DNA of 64,000 nt from Oceanicoccus sagamiensis (GTDB lineage Bacteria; Pseudomonadota; Gammaproteobacteria; Pseudomonadales; Dasaniaceae). Made by a program: the position numbers and the translations under genes. Shown in pieces: positions 17,331-26,734 of this stretch (position 1 is its first letter; each line of letters begins with the position of its first letter). The notes beneath the pieces are model-generated. The model saw nothing but the letters and a program-made list of their open reading frames with translations, was not told the origin of the DNA and did not search any database. The stretch lies in NCBI RefSeq assembly GCF_002117105.1, contig NZ_CP019343.1, forward strand, positions 1,240,001 through 1,304,000, written 5' to 3'.

Positions 17331-19130
17331 ATGACTAATACGCAAGCCATCCTGCTCGATATCAACTCCCTGCTTGCCGGGGAGTGGCCGCAATGTCTGG
17401 CACTGCTGACATACGCTTATCCGCTGTCTAACAATGACAATAAGCGTCCGATTGAGCATACGCATTTAATCGGTCTGCTTAAAAAAACGTCTGGCAGCAG
17501 CAATATTAGCAAAGCTATCGAAGCAGAACTTGAGCCCGTTGAAAGTCTGGATGGCGAGAGCTATGCCTGCTTAAAATTTATTGACCAATTATTCGACAAC
17601 TACCTTAAAAATAACAAACTGCATTCGGATATTCACCCCATGCTAAATCATTTTCGGGGTGAAAGTGCTATTGCCATGTTGCAACAAACCCTGCCCTGGC
17701 ATGAGAGTACGGGCTTAACTGCGCAGTTTAATAACCTCTACACCAATGCCATAGGCTGGCAGCCAGAACTGGGCCGTGCCGCTGAACGTTTTTACCATCA
17801 ACTACAAACCATCTTTAATGCATCTAGCGAAACCTCAGCAACCCCTGAGTCAACGCTGGATTCATTCAACGTTTTTTTCCAAAAAGAACAAGGGCGCATC
17901 CAAAAACTGGAAAAACGTTTGCACGATGCTGAGCTAGGTGCGCTGCATGCAAAACATGCCCAGCAATTAAGTGCCCGCACCTTAAATCAACACATGGCCG
18001 GGCAGCAGCTGCCTGCCTGCATCACTCAGTTTTTGCAAGGGCCATGGCGTGAATCTATGCGCCTGCTAATTATCAGCGATGGTAAAGACAGCCAAAACTG
18101 GCAAAAAATATTGCGCTTAACCGAAACTTTAATCTGGTCTTTTCAACCTATCAATGATGACATCGACAACCATCGGCAACATATTGTCAATTCAATTTCA
18201 GAACTCGCAGAGCAGTTGCACCAAACAACTATCGGCCTGCACCATAGCACGATGCTGGATGAAGAATTAGGTATCGTCGAGAAAGAGCACCTTAAAATAC
18301 TAAAAGGTGAAGCACTGGAATATCAAGCGTTTGAATTAATTGATAACACCGACCCACTGGTAAGCTCGCAAGTTTCTGTGAGTCAAAACCTGATTAAACA
18401 AGCTGCGGCCTATCATGAAGGTCAATGGTTTGAACTGCAAAACAGTGAAGGCACTACCCGGATTAAACTATCCCTAAAAATCACTCAGGCACAGCAACTA
18501 CTGTTTACCAACTTTCTTGGTATCAAAAAGGCTCAGCATAGCTTTGAGGAATTTGCCTATATGCTGTCTTCAAAAATCGCGATACCCATCAACTCCAGAG
18601 ACCCGTTTAAAGCCACTGGAGAAAAAATATTCAATTCATTACTGGAACGTTATACGCAGCAACAGCAGCAAGCCGCCAGCGATGCCGCCATTGAAGAAGA
18701 GATTCTCCGGCAGCAGGAAATCACCCGACAGGCGGCAAAAGACAAAGCCCTTAAAGAGGCCAAAGTTTTTGCTGAACAGCAAAAAGCCGCCAGAATTAAA
18801 GCCCAGCAGGAACAGCGAGCACAGGCTGAACGCCTGGCCACTGAACAACACAAGAAAGATGTCATCACACAATTAGCACAGCTACGAGTAGGCGCCGTCG
18901 TGATTTTTTATAATGACGCCAATCAAGGTGACCAATGTAAACTGGCCGCCATTATCCAGTCATCGAACGAGCATATTTTTGTCAATCGTGATGGCATCAA
19001 ACAGCACGCATTAAATAAACAGCAGCTCTCTGCACAGCTACTCAACGGAACCGCCAAAATAATTGACCCTGGCAGTGACTTTGAAAACACACTTGAGCAA
19101 GTGGTTAACAACCTAAGGACAAGGAAATAA
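17331..19130 (+). CDS. DUF1631 family protein
   Basis: This large 599-residue cytoplasmic protein is of the DUF1631 type. Recognisable segments are CITQFLQGPWRESMRLL with LTETLIWSFQPI (about 225-275), and the C-terminal VSQNLIKQAAAYHEGQWFEL, FTNFLGIKKAQHSFEEFAYML and VVIFYNDANQGDQCKLAAII, this last resembling a PilZ-like or SH3-like barrel. A Gln/Ala-rich coiled coil lies at about 440-515. It is shorter than the 700-800 residue relatives I know. The function is unproven. The PilZ gene starts 2 bases after the stop, which suggests a c-di-GMP link by operon. Confidence 0.85.
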   Translation: MTNTQAILLDINSLLAGEWPQCLALLTYAYPLSNNDNKRPIEHTHLIGLLKKTSGSSNISKAIEAELEPVESLDGESYACLKFIDQLFDNYLKNNKLHSDIHPMLNHFRGESAIAMLQQTLPWHESTGLTAQFNNLYTNAIGWQPELGRAAERFYHQLQTIFNASSETSATPESTLDSFNVFFQKEQGRIQKLEKRLHDAELGALHAKHAQQLSARTLNQHMAGQQLPACITQFLQGPWRESMRLLIISDGKDSQNWQKILRLTETLIWSFQPINDDIDNHRQHIVNSISELAEQLHQTTIGLHHSTMLDEELGIVEKEHLKILKGEALEYQAFELIDNTDPLVSSQVSVSQNLIKQAAAYHEGQWFELQNSEGTTRIKLSLKITQAQQLLFTNFLGIKKAQHSFEEFAYMLSSKIAIPINSRDPFKATGEKIFNSLLERYTQQQQQAASDAAIEEEILRQQEITRQAAKDKALKEAKVFAEQQKAARIKAQQEQRAQAERLATEQHKKDVITQLAQLRVGAVVIFYNDANQGDQCKLAAIIQSSNEHIFVNRDGIKQHALNKQQLSAQLLNGTAKIIDPGSDFENTLEQVVNNLRTRK

Positions 19131-19132
19131 TC

Positions 19133-19480
19133 ATGACCGATGAACGCCGCAGTGAAACGCGCATTGATGAAAAAACGACCATCTTTATCGAGGTCTGCTC
19201 ATCATCATTTGACAACACCTCACCCGCCAATATTATTATCTGCAATAGCATAGACCTCTCGGCCAATGGTATTCAGGTCGAAATCGATCAGGAAGTCGCT
19301 ATCGGGTCCATTCTAAGGTTATGTGCTGAGTTTAACGACAGTGAAACGCTTTATCTGGTTGGGGAAACCAAATGGGTTAAGCCCGCCGGCGACCACTTTA
19401 ATATTGGTTTTGAACTCTACGATGCTGAGAACACGGATATTGTTGGCTGGAAAAAGCTGGTTGCCAGTTTGTTAAATTAG
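19133..19480 (+). CDS. PilZ domain c-di-GMP-binding protein
   Basis: This 115-residue single-domain PilZ protein has the two ligand motifs: RRSETR at the N-terminus (RxxxR) and DLSANGIQVE (D/NxSxxG). PilZ proteins bind cyclic di-GMP and pass the signal to a partner. The partner may be the DUF1631 protein encoded immediately upstream, or the type IV pilus, since pilU follows convergently 37 bases away. Both are inferences from position. Confidence 0.9.
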   Translation: MTDERRSETRIDEKTTIFIEVCSSSFDNTSPANIIICNSIDLSANGIQVEIDQEVAIGSILRLCAEFNDSETLYLVGETKWVKPAGDHFNIGFELYDAENTDIVGWKKLVASLLN

Positions 19481-19516
19481 CCCCGAATACTCATGACGAC
19501 TATCGGGGCACCGTAT

Positions 19517-20698
19517 TTATTTTTTTAAAAACGGATTATCTGGAACCTCATCCTCCGCATCCTCTTCGATTTCCTCTAAACTCAGATTAAAACCACCACC
19601 CGAATCTGTCGCCGAACTCGCCGAAGAATCAACACCGCCTTCATCACTTAATTTTATTTTCAATCTTAAATTATTGGCGGAATCGGCATTTTTAATCGCC
19701 TCTTCCAACGTGATTCGCCCTTCCTTATAAAGCTTAAATAGGGCCGTATCGAACGTTTGCATGCCCAGGTTTTCCGACTTGGCCATAATCTCTTTAATAT
19801 CTTCCAGCTCGCCCCGTAGAATTTTTTCTTTGATGGTGGCCGTACCCAATAAAATCTCAACCGCCGCCACCCGCTTACCATCCACCGTTGGGATTAAGCG
19901 CTGCGAAACAAAGGCCTGTATATTGGAGGATAAATCCATTAATAATTGTGCGCGACGCTCTTCCGGGAAAAAATTAATAATTCTATCCAGAGCCTGATTA
20001 GCATTATTCGCATGCAAGGTTGAAATCGCTAAGTGGCCAGTTTCGGCAAACGCCAGGCAATGTTCCATGGTATCGCGGTCACGGACCTCACCAATCAAAA
20101 TAACATCCGGCGCCTGTCGCAAGGTATTTTTTAAGGCATTACTAAAATTACGTGTATCAACACCCACTTCGCGCTGATTGACCACGGATTTTTTATGGCG
20201 ATGAACAAATTCAACCGGGTCTTCAATCGTAATAATATGACCGGAACTGGTGCTATTGCGATGATCAATTAACGCGGCCAATGAGGTGGACTTACCCGAA
20301 CCTGTGCCACCAACAAACAAAACCAGACCGCGCTTGCGTACGATGACATCTTTTAAAATCTCTGGCAGCTTTAGATCATCAAAGTTGGGAATTTCGGTTT
20401 TGATATTGCGGGCCACAATAGAAATTTCATTGCGCTGCTTAAAAATATTGACCCGGAAGCGGCCGACACTGGGGATAGACGTCGCCAAATTCATTTCCAA
20501 CTCTTCTTCAAACTCTTCCTGCTGTCTTTTGTCCATTAACTCATAGGCAATATCCTTGATCCGCCCGGGCTGCATAGCGACCTTTTCCAGCGGTTTTAAC
20601 ACCCCCTCAAATTTGGCGCAGGGAGGTGCCCCGGTACTCAGGTATAAGTCGGAGCCATCTTTAGAAGCCAGTATTTTTAAGTAATCTGCAAATTCCAT
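19517..20698 (-). CDS. pilU: Type IV pilus retraction ATPase PilU
   Basis: This PilT/PilU-family ATPase of 393 residues is on the cytoplasmic side of the type IV pilus machine. Walker A is GGTGSGKST (about residue 132), the Asp box carries HIITIEDPVEFVH, the Walker B region is APDVILIGEVRDRDTM, and the His box reads HLAISTLHANNA. I call it PilU rather than PilT because of its length and the Ser/Asp/Glu-rich C-terminal tail after about residue 340. It is not beside pilT here, which is unusual for Pseudomonas-like genomes where pilT and pilU are adjacent. Confidence 0.88.
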   Translation of the reverse strand: MEFADYLKILASKDGSDLYLSTGAPPCAKFEGVLKPLEKVAMQPGRIKDIAYELMDKRQQEEFEEELEMNLATSIPSVGRFRVNIFKQRNEISIVARNIKTEIPNFDDLKLPEILKDVIVRKRGLVLFVGGTGSGKSTSLAALIDHRNSTSSGHIITIEDPVEFVHRHKKSVVNQREVGVDTRNFSNALKNTLRQAPDVILIGEVRDRDTMEHCLAFAETGHLAISTLHANNANQALDRIINFFPEERRAQLLMDLSSNIQAFVSQRLIPTVDGKRVAAVEILLGTATIKEKILRGELEDIKEIMAKSENLGMQTFDTALFKLYKEGRITLEEAIKNADSANNLRLKIKLSDEGGVDSSASSATDSGGGFNLSLEEIEEDAEDEVPDNPFLKK

Positions 20699-20789
20699 CA
20701 GTCATAAACCCATGTTAATTCGTTGCCAAGCCATCTACCCACCATAGCACTGTCACCATCAACATGCCTGCTGTACGTCATAGAATGAA

Positions 20790-21422
20790 CTATTGACCAA
20801 AACGTGCACCACCGCCACTAAGATAGGCCTGCTCTTGCGCGGTCGTGCCGCGGCCCAGCGCCTCATTGCGGTGTGGAAAGCGGCCAAACTGCGCAATAAT
20901 ATCCCGGTGCTTAAGTGCAAAGTCCAGGCTCGATTGTATTGTCGCCTTCCCTGCTGCTGGCACTTCGCCTAATAATTGCTCAAATAGGGCGACGCAAGTC
21001 TGCTGGTCAGCGATAGATTCTGAATGCTCCAGCGGCATATAGAAAAAACTGCGCTGCACGGCCGTCAACTGACTATCCAGCCCGGCCCTAAGCCCCTGCT
21101 TAACCAGTGTCTGCGCCAACGGGTCCCCGGCAAAGGCCTGAGCACTACCGCGGTAGATATTGCGGGTAAACTGGTCCAGCAGTATCACTAGCGCCAAAGT
21201 GCCCTGTGCGGTTGCCTGCCAGGCGGCCAACTCGCCTTCCAGCGCCTGCGCCACCCAGCCACCAAATTGCCGTTCAATCGCCTTATCGACAGCTGGACCA
21301 CCGGAATACCAGAGCTTATGCTGAGCAGTGACCTCGAAACCGGCACCAATATCGGCAAACCAATAGCGCAGAATATCATCAATGGCCTGCTGTTCTTTGT
21401 GGGGGACACCCTGTTCTGTCAT
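20790..21422 (-). CDS. DUF924 family protein
   Basis: This 210-residue helical protein is of the DUF924 (TPR-like) family: ILRYWFADIG near the start, LALVILLDQFTRNIYRGSAQAFAGDPLA in the middle and FFYMPLEHSESIADQQ later. Function is unproven in the literature I know. It stands alone between pilU and gshA. The start at 21422 agrees with the family's N-terminus. Confidence 0.86.
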   Translation of the reverse strand: MTEQGVPHKEQQAIDDILRYWFADIGAGFEVTAQHKLWYSGGPAVDKAIERQFGGWVAQALEGELAAWQATAQGTLALVILLDQFTRNIYRGSAQAFAGDPLAQTLVKQGLRAGLDSQLTAVQRSFFYMPLEHSESIADQQTCVALFEQLLGEVPAAGKATIQSSLDFALKHRDIIAQFGRFPHRNEALGRGTTAQEQAYLSGGGARFGQ

Positions 21423-21570
21423 GGTTATACCCTATTGCTATGCAACACTTCTTTACTGATGTTAACCACTATAGCCCTTGTACCCCATTCTCCCCACCAG
21501 TAAACTGCCGCCCTAGCGATATAATGTCGTTTATCCTTAAAAAGCCAGATGCCAGAGCGGAGTATATATT

Positions 21571-23154
21571 TTGCCGGATCAACTAACCGAACGGCTAGAA
21601 CTTATAGCCAGCAACGAACATTCACCTTTGCTGACTGGCCTGCAACGGGGTATTGAAAAAGAAAGCTTGCGTGTTTGCAGCAGCGGCAAGCTAGCGCAAA
21701 CACCCCACCCGCAGGCGCTGGGCTCGGCCCTGACACACCCCCATATCACTACCGATTTTTCTGAAGCCCTGCTTGAGTTTATTACCCCGGTATTTACCGA
21801 TATTGATCAAAGTCTGGAATGCCTCGATAACGTACATCGCTTTACTTACCCAAATCTCGACAATGAGCTGCTCTGGACTGCCAGTATGCCCTGCATTCTG
21901 GAAGGGGATAACAATATTCCTGTGGCGCAATATGGTAGCTCCAATGTTGCCACCATGAAAACCGCTTACCGCAAAGGTTTGGGTAATCGCTATGGTCGCC
22001 TGATGCAGACCATCTCCGGTATTCACTATAATTTTTCGCTACCGGATGGTTTATGGGAGTCTTTGCAACAACAGGATTATGACAAGCGCCCCTTGCAAGA
22101 TTATAAAACCGAATCCTATTTTAAGTTAATCCGTAACTTCCGCCGTTTTTCCTGGCTGCTTATCTATTTATACGGCGCATCGCCTGCTGTCTGCAAAAGC
22201 TTTCTACGGGGTAATGGCGATCATAATTTACAAACCTTAGATAACGGTACCGTGTATGCCCCCTATGGCACTGCATTGCGCATGGGTGATCTTGGCTACC
22301 AAAGTAGCGCACAGGAAAATTTAAAAATTTGTTATAACAGTATTGATAATTATATTGATACTTTGCGTCAGGCCATTACTAACACACACCCTGATTATGA
22401 AAAAATTGGCGTTAAAGAAGATGGCGACTACCGCCAACTCTCCACGGCGTTATTACAAATAGAAAATGAATTTTACAGTACTATTCGCCCCAAGCGTGTT
22501 ACCCAGTCTGGCGAAACACCGGTAGGCGCTTTAAAAGACCGCGGCGTTGAATATATCGAGGTGCGCTGTATTGATGTCAATCCCTATCTGCCTCTGGGTA
22601 TTGATGCGGACCAGATTCGTTTTATTGATTGCTTCTTATTGTACTGCTTATTTGAACGCAGCCCACTGTGCGATGATGATGACCGTGAACGGATTAATAA
22701 TAATTTAAAAGCCGTGGTTAACCGTGGGCGTGAACCTGGCTTGATGCTACAAACCCGCACCGGCGATCGCAGCCTGAACGATTGGGCGAATAAATTGCTG
22801 GACGGTATCGATAAAATTGCTGAGCAACTGGACGCTGCACATGGCGGCAATAATTACCAACGGGTCTGCCAGCAACAACGAGGCAAGATCGCCGATGCCT
22901 CATTAACACCCTCCGCCACTATTCTTGCGGATATGGATAAGCAGAAAAAGCCGTTTTTCCGCTTTGCTATGGATTTAGCCGAGCAGCATGGTAAAGATTT
23001 TCATAATCGCCCTTTAACGGGCGAAGACCTGGAATATTTTTTACAAAAAACAGCGCTTTCTAAGCAGCAGCAAGCCGAGATTGAAGCCGCCGACAGCATT
23101 AGTTTTGATCAGTATCTGGCAGATTATTATCAACAATACAGCAATATCAAATAG
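21571..23154 (+). CDS. gshA: Glutamate-cysteine ligase
   Basis: GshA joins glutamate and cysteine with ATP in the first and limiting step of glutathione synthesis, in the cytoplasm. The 527-residue protein is the proteobacterial type (E. coli 518). Family segments include GIEKESLRVCSSGKLA, the ATP/substrate core FSEALLEFITPVF, SGIHYNFSLPDGLW and VEYIEVRCIDVNPYLPLGID. The start is a TTG at 21571, preceded by GCGGAGTATATAT; no in-frame ATG fits. gshB is not adjacent. acpH follows 36 bases later on the same strand. Confidence 0.95.
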   Translation: MPDQLTERLELIASNEHSPLLTGLQRGIEKESLRVCSSGKLAQTPHPQALGSALTHPHITTDFSEALLEFITPVFTDIDQSLECLDNVHRFTYPNLDNELLWTASMPCILEGDNNIPVAQYGSSNVATMKTAYRKGLGNRYGRLMQTISGIHYNFSLPDGLWESLQQQDYDKRPLQDYKTESYFKLIRNFRRFSWLLIYLYGASPAVCKSFLRGNGDHNLQTLDNGTVYAPYGTALRMGDLGYQSSAQENLKICYNSIDNYIDTLRQAITNTHPDYEKIGVKEDGDYRQLSTALLQIENEFYSTIRPKRVTQSGETPVGALKDRGVEYIEVRCIDVNPYLPLGIDADQIRFIDCFLLYCLFERSPLCDDDDRERINNNLKAVVNRGREPGLMLQTRTGDRSLNDWANKLLDGIDKIAEQLDAAHGGNNYQRVCQQQRGKIADASLTPSATILADMDKQKKPFFRFAMDLAEQHGKDFHNRPLTGEDLEYFLQKTALSKQQQAEIEAADSISFDQYLADYYQQYSNIK

Positions 23155-23190
23155 CACCAAGCCTGCAAAGCCGATAGCACAGGACAATCT

Positions 23191-23775
23191 GTGAATTACC
23201 TTGCTCACTTTCATTTAAGTCACGGCAGCGATGATTTATTAATCGGTGCGCTGCTGGGTGATTTTATTAAGGGGCCGCTAAAAGGTGAGCGCAAACCATC
23301 GATCGAGCAGGGTATTTTTTTGCATCGGAAAATTGATGCTTATACCGACAGCCACCCGCTGCTAAAGCAAGCCCATCAATTATTTTCGCCGCACTATCGA
23401 CGCTATGCTGGCATTATGACCGACGTAGCTTTTGATCACTTTCTTAATCAACACTGGCAACAGTTTCACCCGGATTCACTCCGTCTGTTTAGCCAGCAAG
23501 TTTTTCAACTCATCACTAGCAGCGATCAGTTAACGCCCCCGGCTAAACGTCAGGCTGAGAACCTCGCACGCTATGATGTCTTTGAGCATTATCAGCATTG
23601 GGAAACGGTGGAAGCAGCGCTTGAACGGATTAGCCAGCGATTGCTACGGGACAACCCGCTGGCATCAGGGGCAAGGGAGATGCAGGGCCATTATTCAACA
23701 CTGGAAGATATTTTTCTCCAGTTTTATCCCGAATTGCAACAGCACACCAGAGAGCTGAGAAAAGCGTTCCGCTAG
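23191..23775 (+). CDS. acpH: Acyl carrier protein phosphodiesterase
   Basis: AcpH removes the phosphopantetheine arm from holo-ACP. The 194-residue protein (E. coli 193) has the family's HD-like residues: MNYLAHFHLSHGSDDLLIGALLGDFIKG, then IFLHRKIDAYTDSHP and YAGIMTDVAFDHFL. The start is a GTG at 23191 that follows the gshA gene, and the N-terminus MNYLAH is typical. It is convergent with the FliL-like gene, 4 bases from its end. Confidence 0.9.
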   Translation: MNYLAHFHLSHGSDDLLIGALLGDFIKGPLKGERKPSIEQGIFLHRKIDAYTDSHPLLKQAHQLFSPHYRRYAGIMTDVAFDHFLNQHWQQFHPDSLRLFSQQVFQLITSSDQLTPPAKRQAENLARYDVFEHYQHWETVEAALERISQRLLRDNPLASGAREMQGHYSTLEDIFLQFYPELQQHTRELRKAFR

Positions 23776-23779
23776 CCTG

Positions 23780-24219
23780 CTAGCGCTGGACAATAAATGA
23801 ATTAAACAACAGATCATCCACAAACTGCTGACCCTCTTCCCTAACCAGCATATTCCGTGTTTCTTCCAACACATCCTGGCGCAGCAGCTCCTTACCCTCC
23901 ATAGAAGATAGCTCTTCCTCAGTGGCGCGGCTCAGGCGCATCACAATAGTATGACGGATATAAGGCATATGGTGACGGATTTGGCTCTGGCCAGCGGGGC
24001 CACCGGCTAAACGCAAAGCAATATCGGTTTTTAAATAACGCAGCCTGCCTGCCCCCCCATAATTCACCACAAAGGCGGGTTTTAGGTCCAGATAGCTGGC
24101 CGAACCCCGGCGGTGGCAGCCCCTTCACCCTCAGCTTCTGCCTGCTCATCCTGAGCATAGGCAAGGCCAGGCAATAACAAACTAAGGGACAACAACAAGC
24201 TAAGCAGGGGGAAACGCAT
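23780..24219 (-). CDS. FliL-like exported protein (frameshifted as read)
   Basis: The protein begins MRFPLLSLLLSLSLLLPGLAYA, a signal peptide, then an acidic linker. As read, the frame shifts near 24098. One added base in the GGCC run restores SYLDLKPAFVVNYGG, followed by the FliL-type domain IRHTIVMRLSRATEEELSSMEGKELLRQDVLEETRNML and VDDLLFNSFIVQ, about 146 residues in all. FliL is a flagellar basal-body protein, but this paralogue is outside a flagellar cluster and has a cleavable signal instead of a membrane anchor. The start at 24219 has GGAG upstream. Confidence 0.8.
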
Positions 24220-24355
24220 TCTATAAACTCCAATATTTAACAACTTCATGGCTAATTTTAGCTGTTCCTGTGCAGTTTGCCGCTTGAGTCGGGCACAGCT
24301 TTGTCCTAATGTAGCCGCCTAAGCCAAATACAGACGCCATTCAGGACCCATAACC

Positions 24356-24838
24356 ATGATATTACCCACCATCAGGCAAACCAATTCTCTTATGGTACTC
24401 GGGGTTATCGGCATGATGGCCTATGCACTTTATACCGAATACTATCTTTTTCTAGAGCCCTGCCCCCTGTGTATGACCCAGCGGTTCTTTTATGTACTGA
24501 TCGCACTGTTTGCACTGATAGCGGTTTTTCATCAGGCAAAATATAAGCTCTATGGTGCTTTGGCTCTGGTCAGTGCCATTGGCGGTATGGCCACCGCCAG
24601 CCGACAAGTCTGGTTACAACATCTGCCACCGGAGCAAGTCCCCGCCTGTGGCCCCAGCCTGGAATATATGCTGGAAACCTTTCCCCTCGGCGAAACCCTG
24701 ATGACCATGATCCGTGGCGACGGTAACTGCGCTGAGGTGGTATGGACTTTTGTTGGCTTTAGCATGGGTGAGTGGTCACTGATTTGCTTTACCGGTTATG
24801 CCGCGGTCTTTATCTGGCAACTGCTTCGCCGCAGCTAA
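24356..24838 (+). CDS. dsbB: Disulfide bond formation protein DsbB
   Basis: DsbB reoxidises periplasmic DsbA and passes electrons to quinone. The 160-residue inner-membrane protein has four helices. The first Cys pair is Cys36/Cys39 in EPCPLCMTQR, and the second periplasmic pair is the Cys of PACGPSLEY and GNCAEV. LrgAB genes follow, starting 2 bases after the stop. In Pseudomonas the corresponding gene lies near algQ and algP, as here. Confidence 0.93.
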   Translation: MILPTIRQTNSLMVLGVIGMMAYALYTEYYLFLEPCPLCMTQRFFYVLIALFALIAVFHQAKYKLYGALALVSAIGGMATASRQVWLQHLPPEQVPACGPSLEYMLETFPLGETLMTMIRGDGNCAEVVWTFVGFSMGEWSLICFTGYAAVFIWQLLRRS

Positions 24839-24840
24839 CG

Positions 24841-25197
24841 ATGTCACTGATTAACGGCGTACTAATCCTGCTGCTTTGCCAGTGCGCAGGTGAAGCCATT
24901 AAAAGCTATTTCGGCCTTAGCCTGCCGGGGCCTGTGCTCGGTATGTTTATCCTGTTTATTGGCCTGCTGATTTACCAGGATGTGCCTGAGGCTGTCGCCA
25001 AGTCCAGCCGCAGCTTAATCCCAATGCTGGGCTTGATGTTCCTACCCGCCGCTACCGGCTTATTTTTTCTGGGCTCGCAGTACAGCGATCAATGGCCGGC
25101 GATTATCGCGGCCGTGCTTATCGGTTCGCTACTATCGTTGATCTTTAACGGTCTGCTAATGACGTTTTTAGCGCGTAAGCGCCGTGGTAAATCCTGA
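24841..25197 (+). CDS. lrgA: CidA/LrgA holin-like protein
   Basis: This 118-residue membrane protein of the CidA/LrgA family has four hydrophobic segments. Family residues are LSLPGPVLGMFILFIGLL and SRSLIPMLGLMFLPAATGLFF. In Firmicutes it works with LrgB to modulate murein hydrolase activity and cell lysis; in proteobacteria pyruvate or glycolate export has been proposed. It starts 2 bases after dsbB and shares TGATG with lrgB. Confidence 0.87.
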   Translation: MSLINGVLILLLCQCAGEAIKSYFGLSLPGPVLGMFILFIGLLIYQDVPEAVAKSSRSLIPMLGLMFLPAATGLFFLGSQYSDQWPAIIAAVLIGSLLSLIFNGLLMTFLARKRRGKS

Positions 25198-25889
25198 TGG
25201 AATTACTGAGCAGCCCTTTATTTGCCATTACCTTAAGCCTTGCTGCCTTTCAGCTGGGCAATCTGCTCTATCGCCGACTGAATGAATTCCCGCTGCTGCA
25301 CCCAACGGTAACCGGTGCCTCGCTCGTCGCACTATTACTGCCCTGGCTGGATATTGACTATCAGGTCTATCTTCAGGGCAACCAGCTATTAATGTTTTGG
25401 CTGGGCCCCGCCACTGTTGCCCTGGCAGTACCGCTCTACCAGCAGTTACATTTAATTCGGAAAATGGCGCTGCCGATTTTATTAACCTGCGCTTTTGGTG
25501 CCGCCTTTGCGGCGGGTTCCGCGGTGGCTATTGCCTACTGGTTAGGTGGTAGCGAAACCACGATGTTATCCCTTGCCCCCAAATCAGTCACCACCCCGAT
25601 TGCTATTGAGCTAGCCAATGAGATTGGCGGTCTGGCTACTCTGGCCGCGGGCTGTGTAGCGCTAACCGCCGCCACGGCCATGTGTCTGGCACCGATTGTG
25701 TTTCGTGTGCTAAACATTGAAGACCCGCAAATCTGGGGCTTTTGTTTAGGCATTACCGCCCATGGTATGGGTACCGCCAGAGCCTTTGAAATGAACCCTA
25801 CCGCCGGTGCTTTTTCCAGCCTGGCTATGTGCCTGACCGGCGCTTTTAGCGCCGCATTAATCCCGCTGGTGGTTAAACTTTTGTCATAA
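25197..25889 (+). CDS. lrgB: LrgB family membrane protein
   Basis: LrgB is a multi-spanning membrane protein that pairs with LrgA. The 230-residue protein shows LHPTVTGASLVALLLPW, FWLGPATVALAVPLYQQ, SLAPKSVTTPIAIELANEIGG and GITAHGMGTARAFEMNPT, the family's conserved stretches. It overlaps lrgA by one base, so they are translationally coupled. The pair may transport a small organic acid; this is inferred from the family. Confidence 0.9.
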   Translation: MELLSSPLFAITLSLAAFQLGNLLYRRLNEFPLLHPTVTGASLVALLLPWLDIDYQVYLQGNQLLMFWLGPATVALAVPLYQQLHLIRKMALPILLTCAFGAAFAAGSAVAIAYWLGGSETTMLSLAPKSVTTPIAIELANEIGGLATLAAGCVALTAATAMCLAPIVFRVLNIEDPQIWGFCLGITAHGMGTARAFEMNPTAGAFSSLAMCLTGAFSAALIPLVVKLLS

Positions 25890-26090
25890 TCCATTCAAGG
25901 CATGACTAAAAAAGTGATTAAGTCATTTTTAAAAAAGTAATTTTTCTAACAATTTCATTCATTTAAAGCTTGTTCTTAAAGCAAACCTCACTTATATTTA
26001 ATCCATGGCTTAAGTTGGCTAGTCAAAAAACAACCAATTTAAGAATGTTCGCATCATTCAAGAATTAGATAATAAAACAGGGCTAACATC

Positions 26091-26555
26091 ATGCTGGACA
26101 ATTGCACTATCGAAGAACGCTGGGCCGGAGTTAATGAACTGGTGGCACGCTGGTTACAAGAGCGCCAATCGATTATCGTACAATTTTGCGCACTTAGTGG
26201 GGTCCATGAACTGAAGGCTGATGCTGACCCCTCCAATAATCGCTTACAGCAATTTTGCCAGCAGATGGTCGACTATATGTCTGCCGGTCACTTTGAAGTC
26301 TATTATGAGCTAATCCGCGAAGCCGAAGCCTTTGCCGATGGCAGTGCGGATATCGCCAATGACCTAATGCCCCAACTAACGCTGACCACTGATATTGCCA
26401 TGGATTTTAATGATCGCTACGCCAATGCTGAAGGCAATTTGATGACCCTGCCTAAAAGCCTGTCAAAATTGGGGGAAACTCTGGCTTCCCGTTTTGAAAT
26501 GGAAGACAGCCTGATCGACACGATGCACGAATCTCACCGCGAAGCTGTCGCCTAA
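26091..26555 (+). CDS. rsd: Rsd/AlgQ anti-sigma-70 regulator
   Basis: This 154-residue Rsd/AlgQ protein binds the housekeeping sigma factor RpoD and shifts RNA polymerase towards alternative sigma factors. Family residues are MLDNCTIEERWAGVNELVARWLQERQSIIVQFCAL, VDYMSAGHFEVYYELIREAEAF and LTTDIAMDFNDRY. In Pseudomonas algQ sits between the dsbB-like gene and the FKBP gene, followed by algP, and the order here is very similar. A 200-base gap with an A/T-rich stretch lies upstream, likely holding its promoter. Confidence 0.93.
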   Translation: MLDNCTIEERWAGVNELVARWLQERQSIIVQFCALSGVHELKADADPSNNRLQQFCQQMVDYMSAGHFEVYYELIREAEAFADGSADIANDLMPQLTLTTDIAMDFNDRYANAEGNLMTLPKSLSKLGETLASRFEMEDSLIDTMHESHREAVA

Positions 26556-26570
26556 GACCTGCCTCTTCCC

Positions 26571-26600
26571 ATGCAATAAACCCTACGCGGTTTATTGCAT
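26571..26600. terminator. 12-bp stem terminator-like hairpin after rsd
   Basis: ATGCAATAAACC pairs perfectly with GGTTTATTGCAT around the loop CTACGC. There is no strong T run after it, so it may be an mRNA-stabilising or Rho-assisted end. It follows the rsd stop by 15 bases. Confidence 0.6.
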
Positions 26601-26734
26601 GCCCCATCAAGTTTCTCCCCTTCTGCCCGATAAAGATTACATAGATATTGAAAGATATTGGGGTTTTTCCTCCTGTGAACTATAACAGTGAGTAGGCCCA
26701 AGCGATTTTCCCAATTGCCATTAGGATAAAGACT

